A program made the translations under genes and the position numbers. DNA of 64,000 nt from Lactarius indigo. Taxonomy: Eukaryota > Basidiomycota > Agaricomycetes > Russulales > Russulaceae. The DNA lies in contig JAFKAC010000017.1 in the NCBI GenBank assembly GCA_025766275.1, positions 868,001-932,000 on the forward strand, given 5' to 3'. Shown here one piece after another: positions 1-12,973 of the stretch. Each line of letters starts with the position of its first letter. Positions within the stretch are counted from its first letter, which is position 1. Below the pieces are notes generated by a model. It was not told the origin of the DNA and did not search any database. It was given only the letters and a program-made list of their open reading frames with translations.

Positions 1-2038
1 TCCTTCACTTGGTCCTTCACACATCCTTTGCTATCTTATTTTCTTCAAGTTATGTCCCCGGTGACACGACATTATACGCAGCGCGCCCTTCTTTATTTAT
101 CTTTTTCCTTCGATTTTTTTTTCCCCTCGGCGGTTACCTGCGGGCAACGTTCTTCGTCGCCGCGGTTGACGTCGAGGATTACACGGACATGTCGGAGAAA
201 GAGTTCGTGCTCGTTGTCAAAGCATTACGTTTTGTTGCATTCGGGCCTTCCATCGCCGTATATGTACAGTATTATTTACGCCCACGCTTACGATGTTACG
301 ACCATTACGAAAGCACTTTAGAGTAGCGCCACCACTCGCTTGTGCAATACAATTGTGGCCTTAATATCGCTTGACTGTGGTCGGCTTAGCTCAGGGAATC
401 ACAGTAATGAAGCCTACTAATTCAGTGGGCACTTGTACGAGATGGCCTAGGGAGGCAGTTCAGTAGGCACGGCAATACAACATATGTCCATGGATCGCAC
501 CCCGGACCTCGTCAGCCTGGGACCTCGGGAATCCTTGGGAACTTGTTCAAAACGTGTTCTGACCGTGCTTCCTCAGTTGCCGGTGGCGGAACAGGGTCAG
601 GGAAACGAGGACACAACTAGTACTGTACTGTAGTGGGTAGGATTGCACAGTCCCGCAGCCAAGCCCGCAGTAGCGCAGTAAACCAGTATCACAATGATAA
701 GACATTAAGTCGGATCACCTCGACTTGGTCAGATGAAGCAACTCGAATGGGACCTTTACTGCAAGTAGCAGCATTAAATCATCGGAGCTTATACAAAGTG
801 TGATGGGGATGACACGATGACGCATCTTCTGTAGTGAACCGCGCACTCGGGCCTCCTTCTCCTCCCGAGTTGGATCTCACCCAAATGAAATTATAACTGG
901 AGACCTCTTTTCGTCTCACAGCAATTGTATGTTGTGATGTAGGGCCTATTCTTGAGTCTCCTTCCTTTGGGAGACCCTTTGCGCCTTCCGGCTCGCAGTA
1001 GCCGGAGCAGCCGTTCCGAACCGGGACGGCGAGCGAGCAAGTGCCGCGTGCGCATCCGATTCGCCCGATTCGTTCGCTGTTGCCGCGCGTCGCGCGTCGC
1101 GCATCCACGCAGGTCATACTAATGCAACTTATGGTTGAGTCGGTGGCGCCCAATGGGCAGCTTGATGGGCAGGGGTGCTTGCGTGCGCGAGGGTGTCGCG
1201 TGTATCACGTCAACCTGACGGAAGGGCCTCGTGCAAGCAACGTGCACAATGACGTAATGAATGACTAAACAACAAAAAAAAAATACAAGGGCAATAATGA
1301 CCAGAAGGAGTGAGTCCAACAGCAGAGCCACAGAGCCACAGATCGAATTTGCGCAGCCTTGCTCGGTGTGTGGCAGTCGGTTGGATTGTAGTTACACGTG
1401 CCAAGCTGGGCACACACGTTCTCTATAGAAAATGTGGCACGTCTATGACCTGTATTATGGCCGGTAGAGTGCAGTGCACCAAAAGTTACTGTATATGGTC
1501 CGCTGGCATCGAGTGCAAAGCAAGGTGCAAACACCTTTGCCCCGAACACCCGACTCGGAACTCGGAGGAGAACAGGTATGATCATTAATCAAATAAATCC
1601 CCCTCCCTGGATCTTGGGACGGCACCAACATTTACAATTCCTTAAAGGTTCCTTGCCTCTGGTAAGAAAAGAACCTGTGCCACTGATGTGGCGTTCACCA
1701 TACTTCCAAAGAGGTCGCAGCAGAGGACTGACTAACGGAGCGAGCTATTTCTTGCGATGTGATGCATGTGTTGCATTTGACATATACAATACGTAGTGTT
1801 CCTAGTACTTGCCTCGTGTACTTGACAAGCCCCGAACTACCGCCTCTAAGAACTCTCTGCCGAACTCTTAACCCCCCTCAGACAAGTATACAAGAAGTGG
1901 TGAGAAAATTGCAAACGGAAGGGGGGAAAAGGGAGAAAGAGCTGAAACTGCGACGAACCACGGATTAGGGATATCAGCACCACACGTGCGACAAACGACA
2001 ACTGTACATCTATGCAAACAAACGTCGGATCTTCACGA
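1..2038. other. No recognisable gene
   Basis: Only short overlapping open frames occur on both strands. None shows a domain, signal peptide or consistent exon structure that I can recognise. A short A-run lies at about 1270. The stretch next to 2038 is the 3' flank of the thioredoxin reductase gene. Confidence 0.5.
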
Positions 2039-3455
2039 TTACTCTTCGCCGAGCTCCTCTTCCTCCGCGATCAACTTTTCAACTTCCAGGGCGGCCATAC
2101 AACCACTCCCCGCGCTCGTGATGGCTTGTCGATACCGTTTGTCTTGAACGTCGCCTGCGGCGAATACACCCCGTACCGACGTTTGTGTTGTTCCCGGAAC
2201 TGTAATGATATATCCGTCTGCGTCTGTCTGCAATTGATCACGGACGAGTGCCGTCGCTGGTTCATGGCCTGCAACAGGTTAGATGAGCACATCTACGAAG
2301 GTTCGGGAGGCGTACCGATGGCATAGAACAACCCATTGACAGAAAGGTCCGATTCCTGCCCCGTGAGAGTATTCTTGATGCGTAGGTTATTCAAGAGGTC
2401 ACCGTCTCCCTGACACTCGACTGCGACGGTATTCCATAGAACCGTCTTTGGAAATGTCAGCACCCGCGGGAAGGAACATTGGCCCTGCTGATACGTACTA
2501 TTTTTGGGTTGGCTAAGAGCCTTTTAGCCATAATCTTAGAAGCACGCAGTTCTCCGCGACGGACAAGCACGTAGACACGTGAGCCATACTTCGTGAGGTC
2601 TGCGAAGACATGTGAACACGCTCAGCCGGTCCAACAATAACACGCAGACTCACACGTTGCTTCCTCCGCCGCAGAGTCTCCGCCACCAATGACCGCCAAT
2701 GGCTTGTTACGGAAGATAGGAACCGCTCCGTCGCACACGGCACATGCACTTATACCACTCTGCCAGTACGTCTGCTCGCCCTTGAGGCCGAGACGCTTTG
2801 CGCTTGCGCCAGTAGCAATGATAATTGTATCGGCAGTCTCGGGCTCCCCATTCTCTTGATATTCGCGCCAGTATCGGAAAGGCCGGCGAGAGAGATCGAT
2901 TTTTGACACCGTCTCGGTAATGATTCGCGTGCCGAAACGCAGAGACTGGGCGCGGAATTTGTCCATAAGTTCTGGGCCAAGCACGCCACTGGGGAACCCG
3001 GGAAAATTTTCGACGTCCGTTGTCGTCGTCAATTGGCCGCCTGCAGCGAAGCCATTTGCCATAAACCCTTCAAACAGAACGGGGTTCAAATTCGCCCGCG
3101 CGAGGTAAATTGCTGCCGTATGACCCGCGGGCCCGGAGCCAATGATGACCTGGGATGAATGAAGACGTCAGCGGCTGAACTGGGCGCAAAGATCATCACG
3201 GATCAGGTTCTGCGTATCACGTCGCAGTGTGCCTACTGCATGTTCCTCGACAGTGAGCATCCCACTCAAATGCCGTCCCGATGTCCCTGACATCCGCAAG
3301 TATGTCATGTTGACGCACTCGAGGGAGACGCACTGGTGGAGAGAAAACGAGAACAGAGTAACACCCACCACTTTTGAGTGCATCTTTGGGCTCTGACTAC
3401 CTTTGATGTTTGCGCCACCAGTGCTATTGATTCCATTTGAGGTGAGGGGAGCCAT
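2039..3455 (-). CDS. trr1: Thioredoxin reductase (NADPH, low-Mr fungal type)
   Basis: Five exons read as 3455-3369, 3149-2654, 2599-2499, 2445-2316 and 2268-2039. They join in frame to 347 codons plus stop, the usual length for fungal and bacterial-type thioredoxin reductase. Visible motifs in order are the FAD Rossmann loop [15 protein letters not shown], the redox-active CAVC within ACAVCDGA, the NADPH Rossmann loop [10 protein letters not shown], and the C-terminal FAD-binding FAAGDVQD. The C-terminus ends EELGEE. The enzyme transfers electrons from NADPH through FAD and the CxxC pair to thioredoxin, normally in the cytosol. The start at 3455 is the first ATG in frame with the Rossmann motif. 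No disabling change is visible. It is the only clear housekeeping gene in the left part of the window. Intron sizes are 46-219 nt by this reading, and the first is the least certain in length. Confidence 0.95.
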
Positions 3456-6400
3456 ATCCTTCGAGATAGTAGAAGAAGAGCGTGAGTTGAGGGCTACCGG
3501 GACGATAAGAGAGACTGCACGCGCAGAATCTCTTAAAAGAGAATTGACACGATTGAACAGATTCGGAAGAGGAGTGACGGGAGAGAAGAAGGGTAATATA
3601 ACAAACGATGACTACCGGTCGGGTCGTCATTCGAGGACTTTACGCTCATGCCATAATCACCGCACGTGATCGATGCGTGATCCTCTTCGATTGGTTCTTT
3701 GTCTTCTTCCCTCCCTCTCCTGCACGTGTTTCTCCTTTTGGTCCATACGCCGTCATTTTATTGAGTGCTGCCACGGCGCAGAGCGAATCACTGACTAACC
3801 TGAAATCAGATATCGTTAGTGTTGTTATTCATCCAGGTCATGCGACGCTGTTACGTCGCTCACTGGATAGATGTCGTGCTTCTGCTCTCAGGTATGTTCC
3901 AATTATATCCCGGCCTGTCAAGCATGCTCTGGCCAATCAGAATAGAGAATCTTCCTCTCTCCCTATGGCTACCATTGTACTGTTACTCACGGTGGCATTC
4001 GCCGCGGCTGGACCCGCGGAAACTCCACCTTCGCGCGACACGGAATTGAGATAAGTGGCTCTCATGTTCAACTAGCTACAGTATGTTCGGACAACTGATG
4101 GTGCGGCATGTCAGGAACAATTTGTGAGTGGCGTCACCATCACACTCGAGCGCGACGTAATAATCTACCCTCGCAGTTGTTGACGGGGAAACCTCCACGC
4201 TAGAGTCCCGGCGTCACGGGGGTCTTTGGCCTTTCCCTTTCTAAGAGCACATCTCTCATGGCATTGGGTTCGAATAGGGGCATCCTGTGAAGCGACAGGA
4301 GTTTGTTAGCTTTTATTCGGGGTTATTGTAGACCAAGACCGGCCGGCCATAGTAGCCCAGTGTAGCACAAGGCAGCGGAAGCAACACCATGGATCAAGAT
4401 GTGAATCGGAGATTATCGTAGCCCATCCGAGTATTTCACTTTCCTAGTGTGTATCTCCAATCAGACTGCCGATAACGTGAACAGGCTTCCAGAACATATT
4501 GTAACTTACATGAGAAATACGTCACCCCTTCACTAAAGATAGACAGGTCACTAATGCCTCGTAGTTGGTGGGGAAAAGATGCCGGCGTGAAGATTAATGG
4601 AGCTAACAACGTTTTGCAATAGTGAGATATGGTCTTCAAAGGTTTCGTAAGTCTGAAACGAATGCCTTTGGCCGGCGATATCCAATCCGATTCGGCGTAC
4701 TGGGTATTGGTCTGCATTGTTCGGGCGTAGGTGACACGTCGAGGGGGCGCACGCCGTACCGTCCGCTACAGACTACTATAAACGCTATAAAAAGCGCATG
4801 GCGGAGATGTCGATGACCCACAAAAGGTGTTTGGCGTAAAGCTACGACGTGGGCGTAGCTGAAATAGTCCCGCGGATTAATCCACTGTCACATAGGGACG
4901 AACGTAAATGTACCTCAATGTAATCCCTGTCCCGAGGTTCCACTATGCCTTTCCTTACATGAGGGAAGAGCGGCGTTGCTAACCTGCTTAGCGGGTTCAT
5001 CCAGTCCCAGAAGGACGAGGCCTGAAGGCAGAAATGTCACCCACTAATGGACACATTGACGCCAGTGATAATCTCGCGCGGCCTATTGGGGTATGATTGA
5101 GCCTTTTGTTTTATCTCTTGGACCTCATTGCCAATGAACGATTTTGTCAGCGCAGAAGCCAAGCCGGCGGACTTTGTAAAGGAACACACGAGGAGCACGT
5201 CTCATGTCGTGATCAATACAATACGTGATCGATAAGACCCCAACATGACGCGAGCTCCACCTTGAAATTTGACCCAAATTTCCCGTTACCCGGTGTCCTA
5301 CCTGCGAAAAACTTTCTGGCTTTGTCGCTCTTGTCAACTTCTGAAGGAAATGAGGTCAATTTCCCCCCACCAACGCCTCGTCGCTCTACCAAAAAAGTCA
5401 GGACTGTCGGGGCCATTACTGAACCTATTTGTCACAGTTTGAAGAAGGCACGAACTTTTGAAGATACGAGGAAACGGCGACCCACTAAGCACCAACGACA
5501 TCTTATAACCCACTGCGCGACAGCGTGGGCCTCGCGCCGAACGCAATATAAATATATGCCCAATCAAGGCAATACACCCGATATCCAAGTTAGGTACTTA
5601 CAGATCTATCCTCCACGTCGTATGCGAACCTGTTCATAGGGTTTGATATTACTCGATCTAGCGGCTAGACGTCTATCTTACATGGGTCGAGACTTGCCCG
5701 CCCTATTGCCGACCCAGTCCGGTTGACACGGGATTATCTGGACCGCCTTGAGGTCTCCATTTACCTGGTGACTGGTGGCCAGGCTGTTTCTCTTCACGTC
5801 GCGGTCTAGATGGCCTGTTCTTGGGGCATCTACTAAACACTACCCATTTGGTGTCATTGAACTTCAAGTTTAACTATCTTTGATCCCACCGGGGTCGTCT
5901 CGCCGCGCACACTGCCCGTCGGATCGAGGCTAGAAGGCTCACTGTACTTGATCTCCCACCCTCTTGATCAATGACCGGCTATCTCATCGGAATACCTTGG
6001 GGTTTCGCTTCTAATAATATTGCCTAACAATAATACCTCCCTGTCTCGGCCGTTCGTGCTATCCTCACCACGAAGTGTGTATAGGTGTCGCGATTGCTCA
6101 AAGTGGGTCATCTCTAGGTCGTTGTTCGTAATGAATGGACTTCTGAGGCTTTCCTTCCTCCCTCTTCTTCCTGCTGGCATGTGACCCCTTTTATCAACGT
6201 GTTCATCCAGGAACCCAATCAAGAATCAGCCCCCCGTGATGGTCCAGACAACGGCTCTAAGAAACCCTGAGCTGTTTCTGCTGTGCCTCCTCTCCTGTTC
6301 GAAAATCAAACCAGTTAATTGACCAATGGCTACTTATTTGGCCCCAAAGTGTTGTTACAATCGCTCCGATCCCACAATGGTCTCATCCCTTATTCTTACA

Positions 6401-9374
6401 CGCCCGAGAAACGGATCGTAGAAGAGGTCCGTAATCTCTAGGATTGACTCTCCCTCGTTTCGTTCGCTCCCTGCTGACAACCTCTTTATCATTATCATAC
6501 ATATATATATATATTCCGGAGCAAGTAACTAAAGCTGAATTTGGTCGGCCGTGGACCATTTAAGGAAACAATTCCGCTGCGGCGCTAGGGACCTTTCTCA
6601 TAGCGTTTCCCTCACCTCGCAGAGTAACTTGCTGAACAGCGCGCCGAGGTGTAAGCGATAATCGATATGATATCGAATGCTGAATGGTCGTGTTCTAGGT
6701 CTGCTCAGATTTAATACTTTGAGCCGAGACTGCCCCATCAACCTCGGGGGCGCGTTGCGTTGTTAGCCTCATTGGCTCCGCCTTGCGCTGCTCTAGACCT
6801 AACGTTATGCCCTTGACTTCTTCAGCACGACAAATTGCATACCTAGTGTCGTGATTGGGCATTTGCTGCGCGGCGACTTCCGGAACCGTGAGGATTTCTC
6901 TAACTGTGCCCGCATAACTGCATTTTACTGAATGTACACGGCATTCGGCGTTGCCACGAACATCTGGTCTAGACCTCTCCCAGGCGCAGACGGGAATGGC
7001 CGCTTGTAGAGGGCTATTGGGGTTGTATTCTTGTGTGAAGCGACCTCTGAAGAACACGAAGGGGTTCCTCAAATCTCGATCCGGTGGGATTGTTTCTGGA
7101 AGACGTACGCTGGGGACGGATTTACCCTAACTTGTTCTCTCTTACAGCCGGTGTTTCCGATTACAGTTCGTGATGAACTTGTCGTCCGAGATGAATCATA
7201 TGTGGTTGAGTCACTTTAGAATTCTTCGTATTGTTGTTTACTTTTAATCCAGGACTCGTCGTATCAATCGCCGTTACGGAGGTCAGCTTTGTCGGCATCC
7301 CCATCTGGCAGTTGAACGTTAGCTGTCATGACCTCTATGTTCTAGAACACACTCTCGAGAAAGTTAACGACAAAATCAGACCGTGTGGGGATGTCAAGCG
7401 CTCCTGCCGCCGGCTATGCGACCGTCATGCACCGTGAACTAACATAATTCCAAAACTCGGGAGCGAAATCTTTGAACATCTTGGCGTCACCATGCGAACG
7501 CTAGTGTTTCAAGTTCAATTGGTAACGGGGTAATACAGCGCCTTTCGCGGCCCCAGGGGACTGCCGTTCGTGCGCGACAGCTACGTTCTCTGAAACGCTG
7601 TGCGCCTGTCAAGAGCCGCAGGCCGATGCCGACGCTTCGAACAGCAAACAAACAATTGTCGCTATCGTTACGGGCCCGAGGGTTTGGAAAGCGTCTGATT
7701 GCTTGTATCGGTTCTAGCCCTCGACCGATACTGTGTATTACTGTGTACTGCTGTGCACAAGCAAAAAAAAAAAGACGCCTACCAGGTAAGTTAGTATATT
7801 TTTTCGCTTCGATTGCACCTCGACAGGCTGAATTCAATCACCACGTGTCTGCCCTGTCACCTGTGGTACGGCACTATTCACGTGGGCCTAGACTCAACGA
7901 CTGACACTGGCAGACAACGAACTTCTGGACATTTCCCGCCAAATACCGAATACCCGTCCGTTTAAACGGGCGCCCGGAATTTACCATCCGTCCTGCCTAG
8001 CCTCGTCGCGTGGTCCTGGCGCTTAATAGGGCACGCTCGTTTGCCTGTCACCTCTGGTGATCCCATGACCTGCGTATTGACGGGTGCGAAGGTGATGCAT
8101 GCAGGGCTGGCGGTAAGGTACGAGATTGGATGCCTTCTCCTATGATACTTCTCTGACGAACAAGACCAGAGGCAAGCCTGCCTAGCACATGATTGAATGA
8201 ATGGCCTGGGAACCGCCAAGGTGACACTATAATGGAGTACTATATTCTGCAGGCGGGATTATCTTTGGGGGTGAGTGTGTATGCCTTGCGTCGGGTCTGG
8301 GCATCTGGGTCTGGGCTGTCGGTGTCATATCCCCCCCAAATTGTCGGGGTCAACATGATTGGCCTAACATTGGATCGAATAATCAAATAACGGACTGACA
8401 GAGGCTATTTCCCATAAGCAGGTTTAAAGGTAAGTAATTTCTACTTTTTCCTAGATAATACTACGAACGGGTAAAACTGAATGTTGCATTCCTAGGGTTA
8501 GGGTTTCATCCGCGCGCACGTTGATGGGGCCGCGCGTCCCCCCATGTAGGCTCTAGTTGGCTAGACTGTCTCCAAATACGAAGGGCAGACCAAAAATGGC
8601 CAGTACATTCCAGATAAGGGACCGCACTCCTGGGGTCGAACGATACTTCTTGACCTCCGTCGGCCTCTTCTCTCCGCTCGGGTTGTGTAGTGTCCGCCGG
8701 GGTTACTCCAAGGCCAAGGCGGGGCATCCAATCGAATAATGAGTATCCGGATCTCTAGATGATAATTGTATGACTATGATCTGGTTACTATTCGCTATCG
8801 GGCTACCTGGGCTACCTTACCTCTCTGGACAGCTTCTGAAAGCCGGTGTTTGAGTCTGGGGTTCCAAAATCATACAGCTGCATACATTCCGCCGGGCGAC
8901 GGCCCGCTGAACGATTTTCTCTGGTAGTTATTCGTCACTACTACGTACTCTTGGAATAGGAACGGTTACGCCGATCGTGATACTTATACGGCCTTGCTCT
9001 CCGTAACAAGGCGATGGCCTCGGTCATTTCCTCACGCCGTCGCTCGGAGCGAGGAATACTGGAGTGGTTCTCACGCAATTCTCCCTTCTTCCCAGCCAGG
9101 TGTACTAGTAAGCACTCAGTAGTCCAGGCCTCCTTCACTAGTGCGGCTCAACCGGCTCCGACTCCCGTGCACCCTAGTAGGTTGTGTTATTGGATCCAAG
9201 TGGCTGTTCCTCTCACACAGCCTGGGTCGCCATTTTCCTGGTCCCTTCTATGTGTTGTGGGGTCATACAGAATATCACTCCCAGATCACCTATAAGGCTC
9301 ACGACAAGACATCATCTGGAGGGCTCACCTCTCACCCCACAACCTCTCGTTCTCTCCCCAACCCGTCCCTCCAC
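3456..9374. other. Long stretch with no supported gene
   Basis: The stretch begins with the upstream region of the thioredoxin reductase gene. A 148-codon plus-strand open frame (3608-4054) and a 125-codon frame (5262-5639, rich in Pro, Arg and Lys, with only a TTG start) are the longest candidates. Neither shows a recognisable domain or splice-supported extension. A short (AT)n run lies near 6498-6515 and a two-unit TTAGGG-like string near 8494. It may contain old, degraded repeats that I cannot identify by eye. Confidence 0.4.
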
Positions 9375-9787
9375 ATGAGTGCGCCGACTGGCACCCCCAA
9401 CAACGTCACCATCAACTCTCCGTCTACCATTAAGTGGATGGTGGCGGGTTCTGGAGGTATACTCTCTGTTTAGAGAAACGTGGTCGAGGCTGACTCGGCG
9501 CAGTGCTCTTCCTATTCGCCCTCGCCACTTTCTTATATCTCGCTTGCCAGCGCGGTGCTCAGAGGGTACCGTCGGTTGAGGAGAACGATATCAGACCGTC
9601 GCATCCTCGCCCACACCTTGCGACGAAGATCGCGTTTCCAGTTTCGGGCGTCGCCAGAGGCCATCATCTTTATAGAGGGGTCCCTTCACCCAGCACTTCT
9701 GCGGCGTCATCAATGCCGCCTGTCAGAAGGGACAAGGCCCCGGGGGGTTCTGTACTAGCCCCTGGTTCACGACTCGCGCTCGTTTGA
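9375..9787 (+). CDS. Small single-pass membrane protein, function unknown
   Basis: Two exons (9375-9456 and 9504-9787) joined across a 47-nt GT-AG intron give an uninterrupted 121-residue protein. The N-terminus is short and polar (MSAPTGTPNN). It is followed by a hydrophobic stretch of about 20 residues that spans the splice junction (VAGSGVLFLFALATFLYLAC) and a basic, Pro/Ser/Arg-rich C-terminal tail with no recognised domain. The splice restores a continuous membrane segment, which is the best argument that this is a real gene. The positive residues after the segment suggest a cytosolic tail. I do not recognise the family. Confidence 0.5.
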
Positions 9788-10226
9788 AGGAGGAGTTGAT
9801 CTGAGATGTTTAGAAGATCTGATTAGGGTCCTCCATGAGATTGGCGTTAAGGCTGTGGTTTGTGGACGCGTCACACGATTTCGAGTTTTTTTTTGTTTTG
9901 TGCTTTTCCTATTTTTTTTAAACAGTTTCTCTCTTATTTGTGATATATTTGTGCCGAATGTTGAAGGTTTTCCGTACAGGAGATCGGGGGTTTACGACCA
10001 TGTTGTAGCTTTGGTAAATTTGAAAAGTCTGCAGACAGTTCAGTTTGTGGGGTTAGGGTCACAACGGAGGTCACATGCGTTCGGCCGCGCCATTGACTCT
10101 CTGACTCTCAGCCATCCAGTCCAGCGCCAGCGCGCAACTCTACTTCGTTCTCAACAAAGAAGTGCTCTGCCTTCCTCAGCTGGCCCCTCGTGCAGCCACA
10201 TCATCTAGACCATCTATCGTGTGGGA
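9788..10226. promoter_or_regulatory. Upstream region of Msp1-like copy 1
   Basis: This holds T-rich sequence (about 9885-9925), then a block from about 10035 that recurs upstream of the other Msp1-like copies (a phrase resembling TTAGGGTCACAAC followed by 'TTCGGCC'). The recurrence marks it as part of the duplicated unit and probably includes the promoter. No individual TATA or factor site can be defended. Confidence 0.4.
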
Positions 10227-11730
10227 ATGGCCATCTCCACTACCACAAGGAAGGCCATCTTTGACGGTGAGCTGATCCCGAATTCCCGAATCCGAGTCAC
10301 CGTAGATGGTTGATGTTGTTTCCACTTACTACTAGTGGCAATATTCATAGCTTCTCAGGTACGTCTCTGCCTACGCGGGTGAAGAATTAACTCACAGCCC
10401 CACAGGCTGCGGCATGGTACACAGTCCAGGTTGGTTTCGCTCTCTCATTCGTCGTTATCTCCGATTTCGAAGGAATTTACAGTGGATAATCAACTCGTAT
10501 GGAACTGAAGGGTCGAAGGAGGTAGCGAAACCGATGGAAGCATTGAAGAAACTTGGACACGAAAAGCTGAAATTGAATGAACACGAAAGTGAGTTTTCAT
10601 TATCTCGGTCCGGCCTGCAACTTTTACATATCTTTATAGAACGGATTGCGTCCGAGGTTATCCACCCTGATGATATCGAGGTTCGATTCACAGGTATGCT
10701 CTGTGCGAATACTCATTCTTGCTCTAATCCCATATGATAGATGTTGGCGGTCTGGAGGACATCATATCTTCGTTACAAGAATCCGTCATCATCCCCCTTC
10801 TGTATCCAGGCCTCTTTCGTTCGTCATCGGCTCTCTTGACGGCACCCAAGGGAGTCCTGCTTTATGGGCCACCAGGTTGTGGTAAAACGATGCTCGCAAA
10901 GGCCCTCGCGAAGGAGTCCGGCGCGACGTTCATTAACATCGCACCATCGGTGTTGACGAACAAGTGGTTCGGGGAATCGAGCAAATTAGTCGCTGGGTTA
11001 TTTAGTCTGGCACGGAAGACGCAACCGAGTATCATCTTCATAGATGAAATCGATTCGTTTCTCCGTGAGCGGAGCAAGGGTGACCACGAAGTCACTGCAA
11101 TGATGAAAGCAGAATTCATGACGTGCATTTTCTTTCTTTCTCGCCGTGACGCGTGTATCTAAAATCTCTACAGTTTATGGGACGGTCTCCTCTCGGGCTC
11201 GGATAGGATATTGATCCTGGGCGCGACGAATAGAGTTCGGGACATTGATCCGGCTTTCCTTAGACGAATGCCGAAACAGTTCCCCCTTTCATTACCTGAC
11301 GCTACGCAGCGGGAGAAGATACTGGCTTTGGTAGGTTGGCTGGTTAATGTCGAGGCTTGTCCTTGGTGAACCAATACCCTTCTCAGATGCTCAAGGATGT
11401 GCCGCTTGCCCCACATTTCCCTATACGGGCCCTGGCTGAGTATTCGAGGGGAAAGTCGGGTTCGGACTTAAAAGAGTTGTGTCGAAATGCTGCGATGTTG
11501 CCCGTACGCGAACTTGTACGTCAGGCTAAAGGTGACGTCGCCCTTCTTGCTCGTGGCCAAGACGAGGTGAGTACGCGTCTCCCTCCCAGTTGGTCTATTC
11601 GGCAACGTGTTCTCCGCAGGGCCTCGAACTTCGTCCCCTTACGATCGAAGACTTTGTTAGTCCAGACGGTACTTCGATAGCCGTGCACGCCCAGTTGGAT
11701 GCTTTCGACCCTGTAGAACCGCTGGATTGA
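10227..11730 (+). CDS. Msp1/ATAD1-like AAA+ ATPase, copy 1 (ancestral-type C-terminus)
   Basis: AAA exons are about 10640-10693, 10741-11122, 11174-11330, 11387-11566 and 11620-11730, preceded by a linker exon ending at 10588. Motifs are DVGGL, Walker A GPPGCGKT, pore-loop KWFGES, Walker [27 protein letters not shown], sensor [14 protein letters not shown] and the C-terminal helical domain [13 protein letters not shown]. This is the signature of Msp1/ATAD1, the outer-mitochondrial-membrane and peroxisomal ATPase that extracts mislocalised tail-anchored proteins. The C-terminus ends in ...PLD before TGA, as in yeast Msp1. Short N-terminal exons (ATG at 10227) could encode the usual membrane anchor. 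However, the frame between 'VGFALSF' and the linker 'LIRRYLR' does not join cleanly, so the N-terminus is uncertain. The catalytic core appears intact. Confidence 0.85.
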
Positions 11731-12973
11731 CCTCCTTACCAAACTTAGATTGGACTATATCGTACCCCCGCTCAAATAATTAATATGTACTAGTCGCAGT
11801 ACGGTGGGGAGCTTATGCATCCCCTGCACCTATCATGTCGCTTCACCTACCATCACCTCTCCACTGCAGGTTGGCGAGCGCGGAAACAAAGATCCTCGCA
11901 AAGCTAGTCTTCTCATTCCGCTCGGGGTATGTGGCTCTGATTGTCATTTTAGCGGGGCCGGAAACGCTGCTGTATTCAAGAGATATAGACATAGCATGTC
12001 TGATCGCTCTTCTTACGGTCTATGCATGAATGGGCAATGCGCAATGGACAATGTGAGACAGCGTGCGGCGTGTATGTGAAATGTTGGGGTCTTTTGACAG
12101 CCGCAGTCACTGTAAATCATTTTTACTCTAGAATTTATCTGTTCACACTCAGGGCTTCGAGAACCCAACTGCCGAGCCATCAGAGCCGCCTTACAAGTAA
12201 ACTCCTCAATGCAAGTACGTCAAATTCGGACCGTATCATGTACTCGTAATTTCAGCGCGTCGGCGTCGTGAGATGTACAAGCAGGGGCTCTCAGCGCCAC
12301 CCGCGATGAAAGAAAGAATCCCTCGGTGATTGGTTCATCTGTAAAATTGGAGCCTGTCAAGGCCGTCAGGGACCGGTCTGGACCGGTCCCTGACAGTCTC
12401 CGATTTTACAGATGCTTGTATAGCTCTGCGTAAATGGCGCGTATCCTCTGCGATACCATGCGGACACCAACGACTACTGTACTGGTAGGACGATATCTAG
12501 GCACCAGAACGAAGGCGCGCAGAGAAGGCGAGCTCTGTCCAAGGCTGCACTTATCGCATTCGTTGTATTTTTATTATCATGATGTGTGCTGCTGTAGTGG
12601 AGATTGGATTGGAAAGTACCAGCGTAAGTCAGATCAGCAAGATGTCACAATAATGCCCCATAAAAGGAAGGCCTGGCAACCATAGACCTATATCTGGTTC
12701 TTCGCCGGAGGCCGTCCTCTGTGACATATGTGGAAATGTGGTATGGCGATGCTCCGGCAGCTCTGCACAAGTAGCGCCCATCGTCCCCTTAACAATTGCT
12801 GCTACTCTGTATTTAGGGTCACAATCGAGGTCTCTTGTGTTCGGCAAGCCTGTACCATCACCCGGCTGTTCAATTCAGCGCGCAACTCCAACTTATTCTT
12901 AACAGGGTGCTCAATCTCTTTTTGGTGTTCATCCAGGGCCTGCAGCTACAGCCATCCAGATTGTCGCGCGGGG
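11731..12973. other. Downstream block of unit 1 and upstream block of unit 2
   Basis: No complete gene is seen. Around 12150-12330 there is a conserved open phrase (roughly EPSEPPYK... then ...EMYKQG.SAPP..KERIPR). It recurs near 16200-16380, 24950-25110 and 28600-28760, each time with different breaks. This could be the relic of a second gene once present in the duplicated unit. The family is not recognised. Confidence 0.4.
12336..12415. mobile_element. 80-bp palindromic MITE-like insertion
   Basis: The sequence starts CATCTGTAAAAT and ends ATTTTACAGATG. The arms of about 34 bp pair almost completely around a GACCGGTC-rich centre, with a 9-10 nt extra segment in the left arm. The equivalent position in unit 2 (about 16380-16390) reads straight through from GATTGGTT to GTATGG, so the palindrome is an insertion in unit 1. 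The likely target duplication is only TT. No coding capacity. Confidence 0.7.

Noticed and set aside
1..326. 105-codon frame at the left edge
   Set aside because: The hydrophobic content comes from T-rich DNA, and there is no homologous motif or start context.
4255..4300. GGGTTCGAAT phrase resembling a tRNA B box
   Set aside because: No matching A box or cloverleaf arms can be drawn around it.
8494..8506. Two TTAGGG-like units
   Set aside because: Too short to be an interstitial telomere tract; could be chance.
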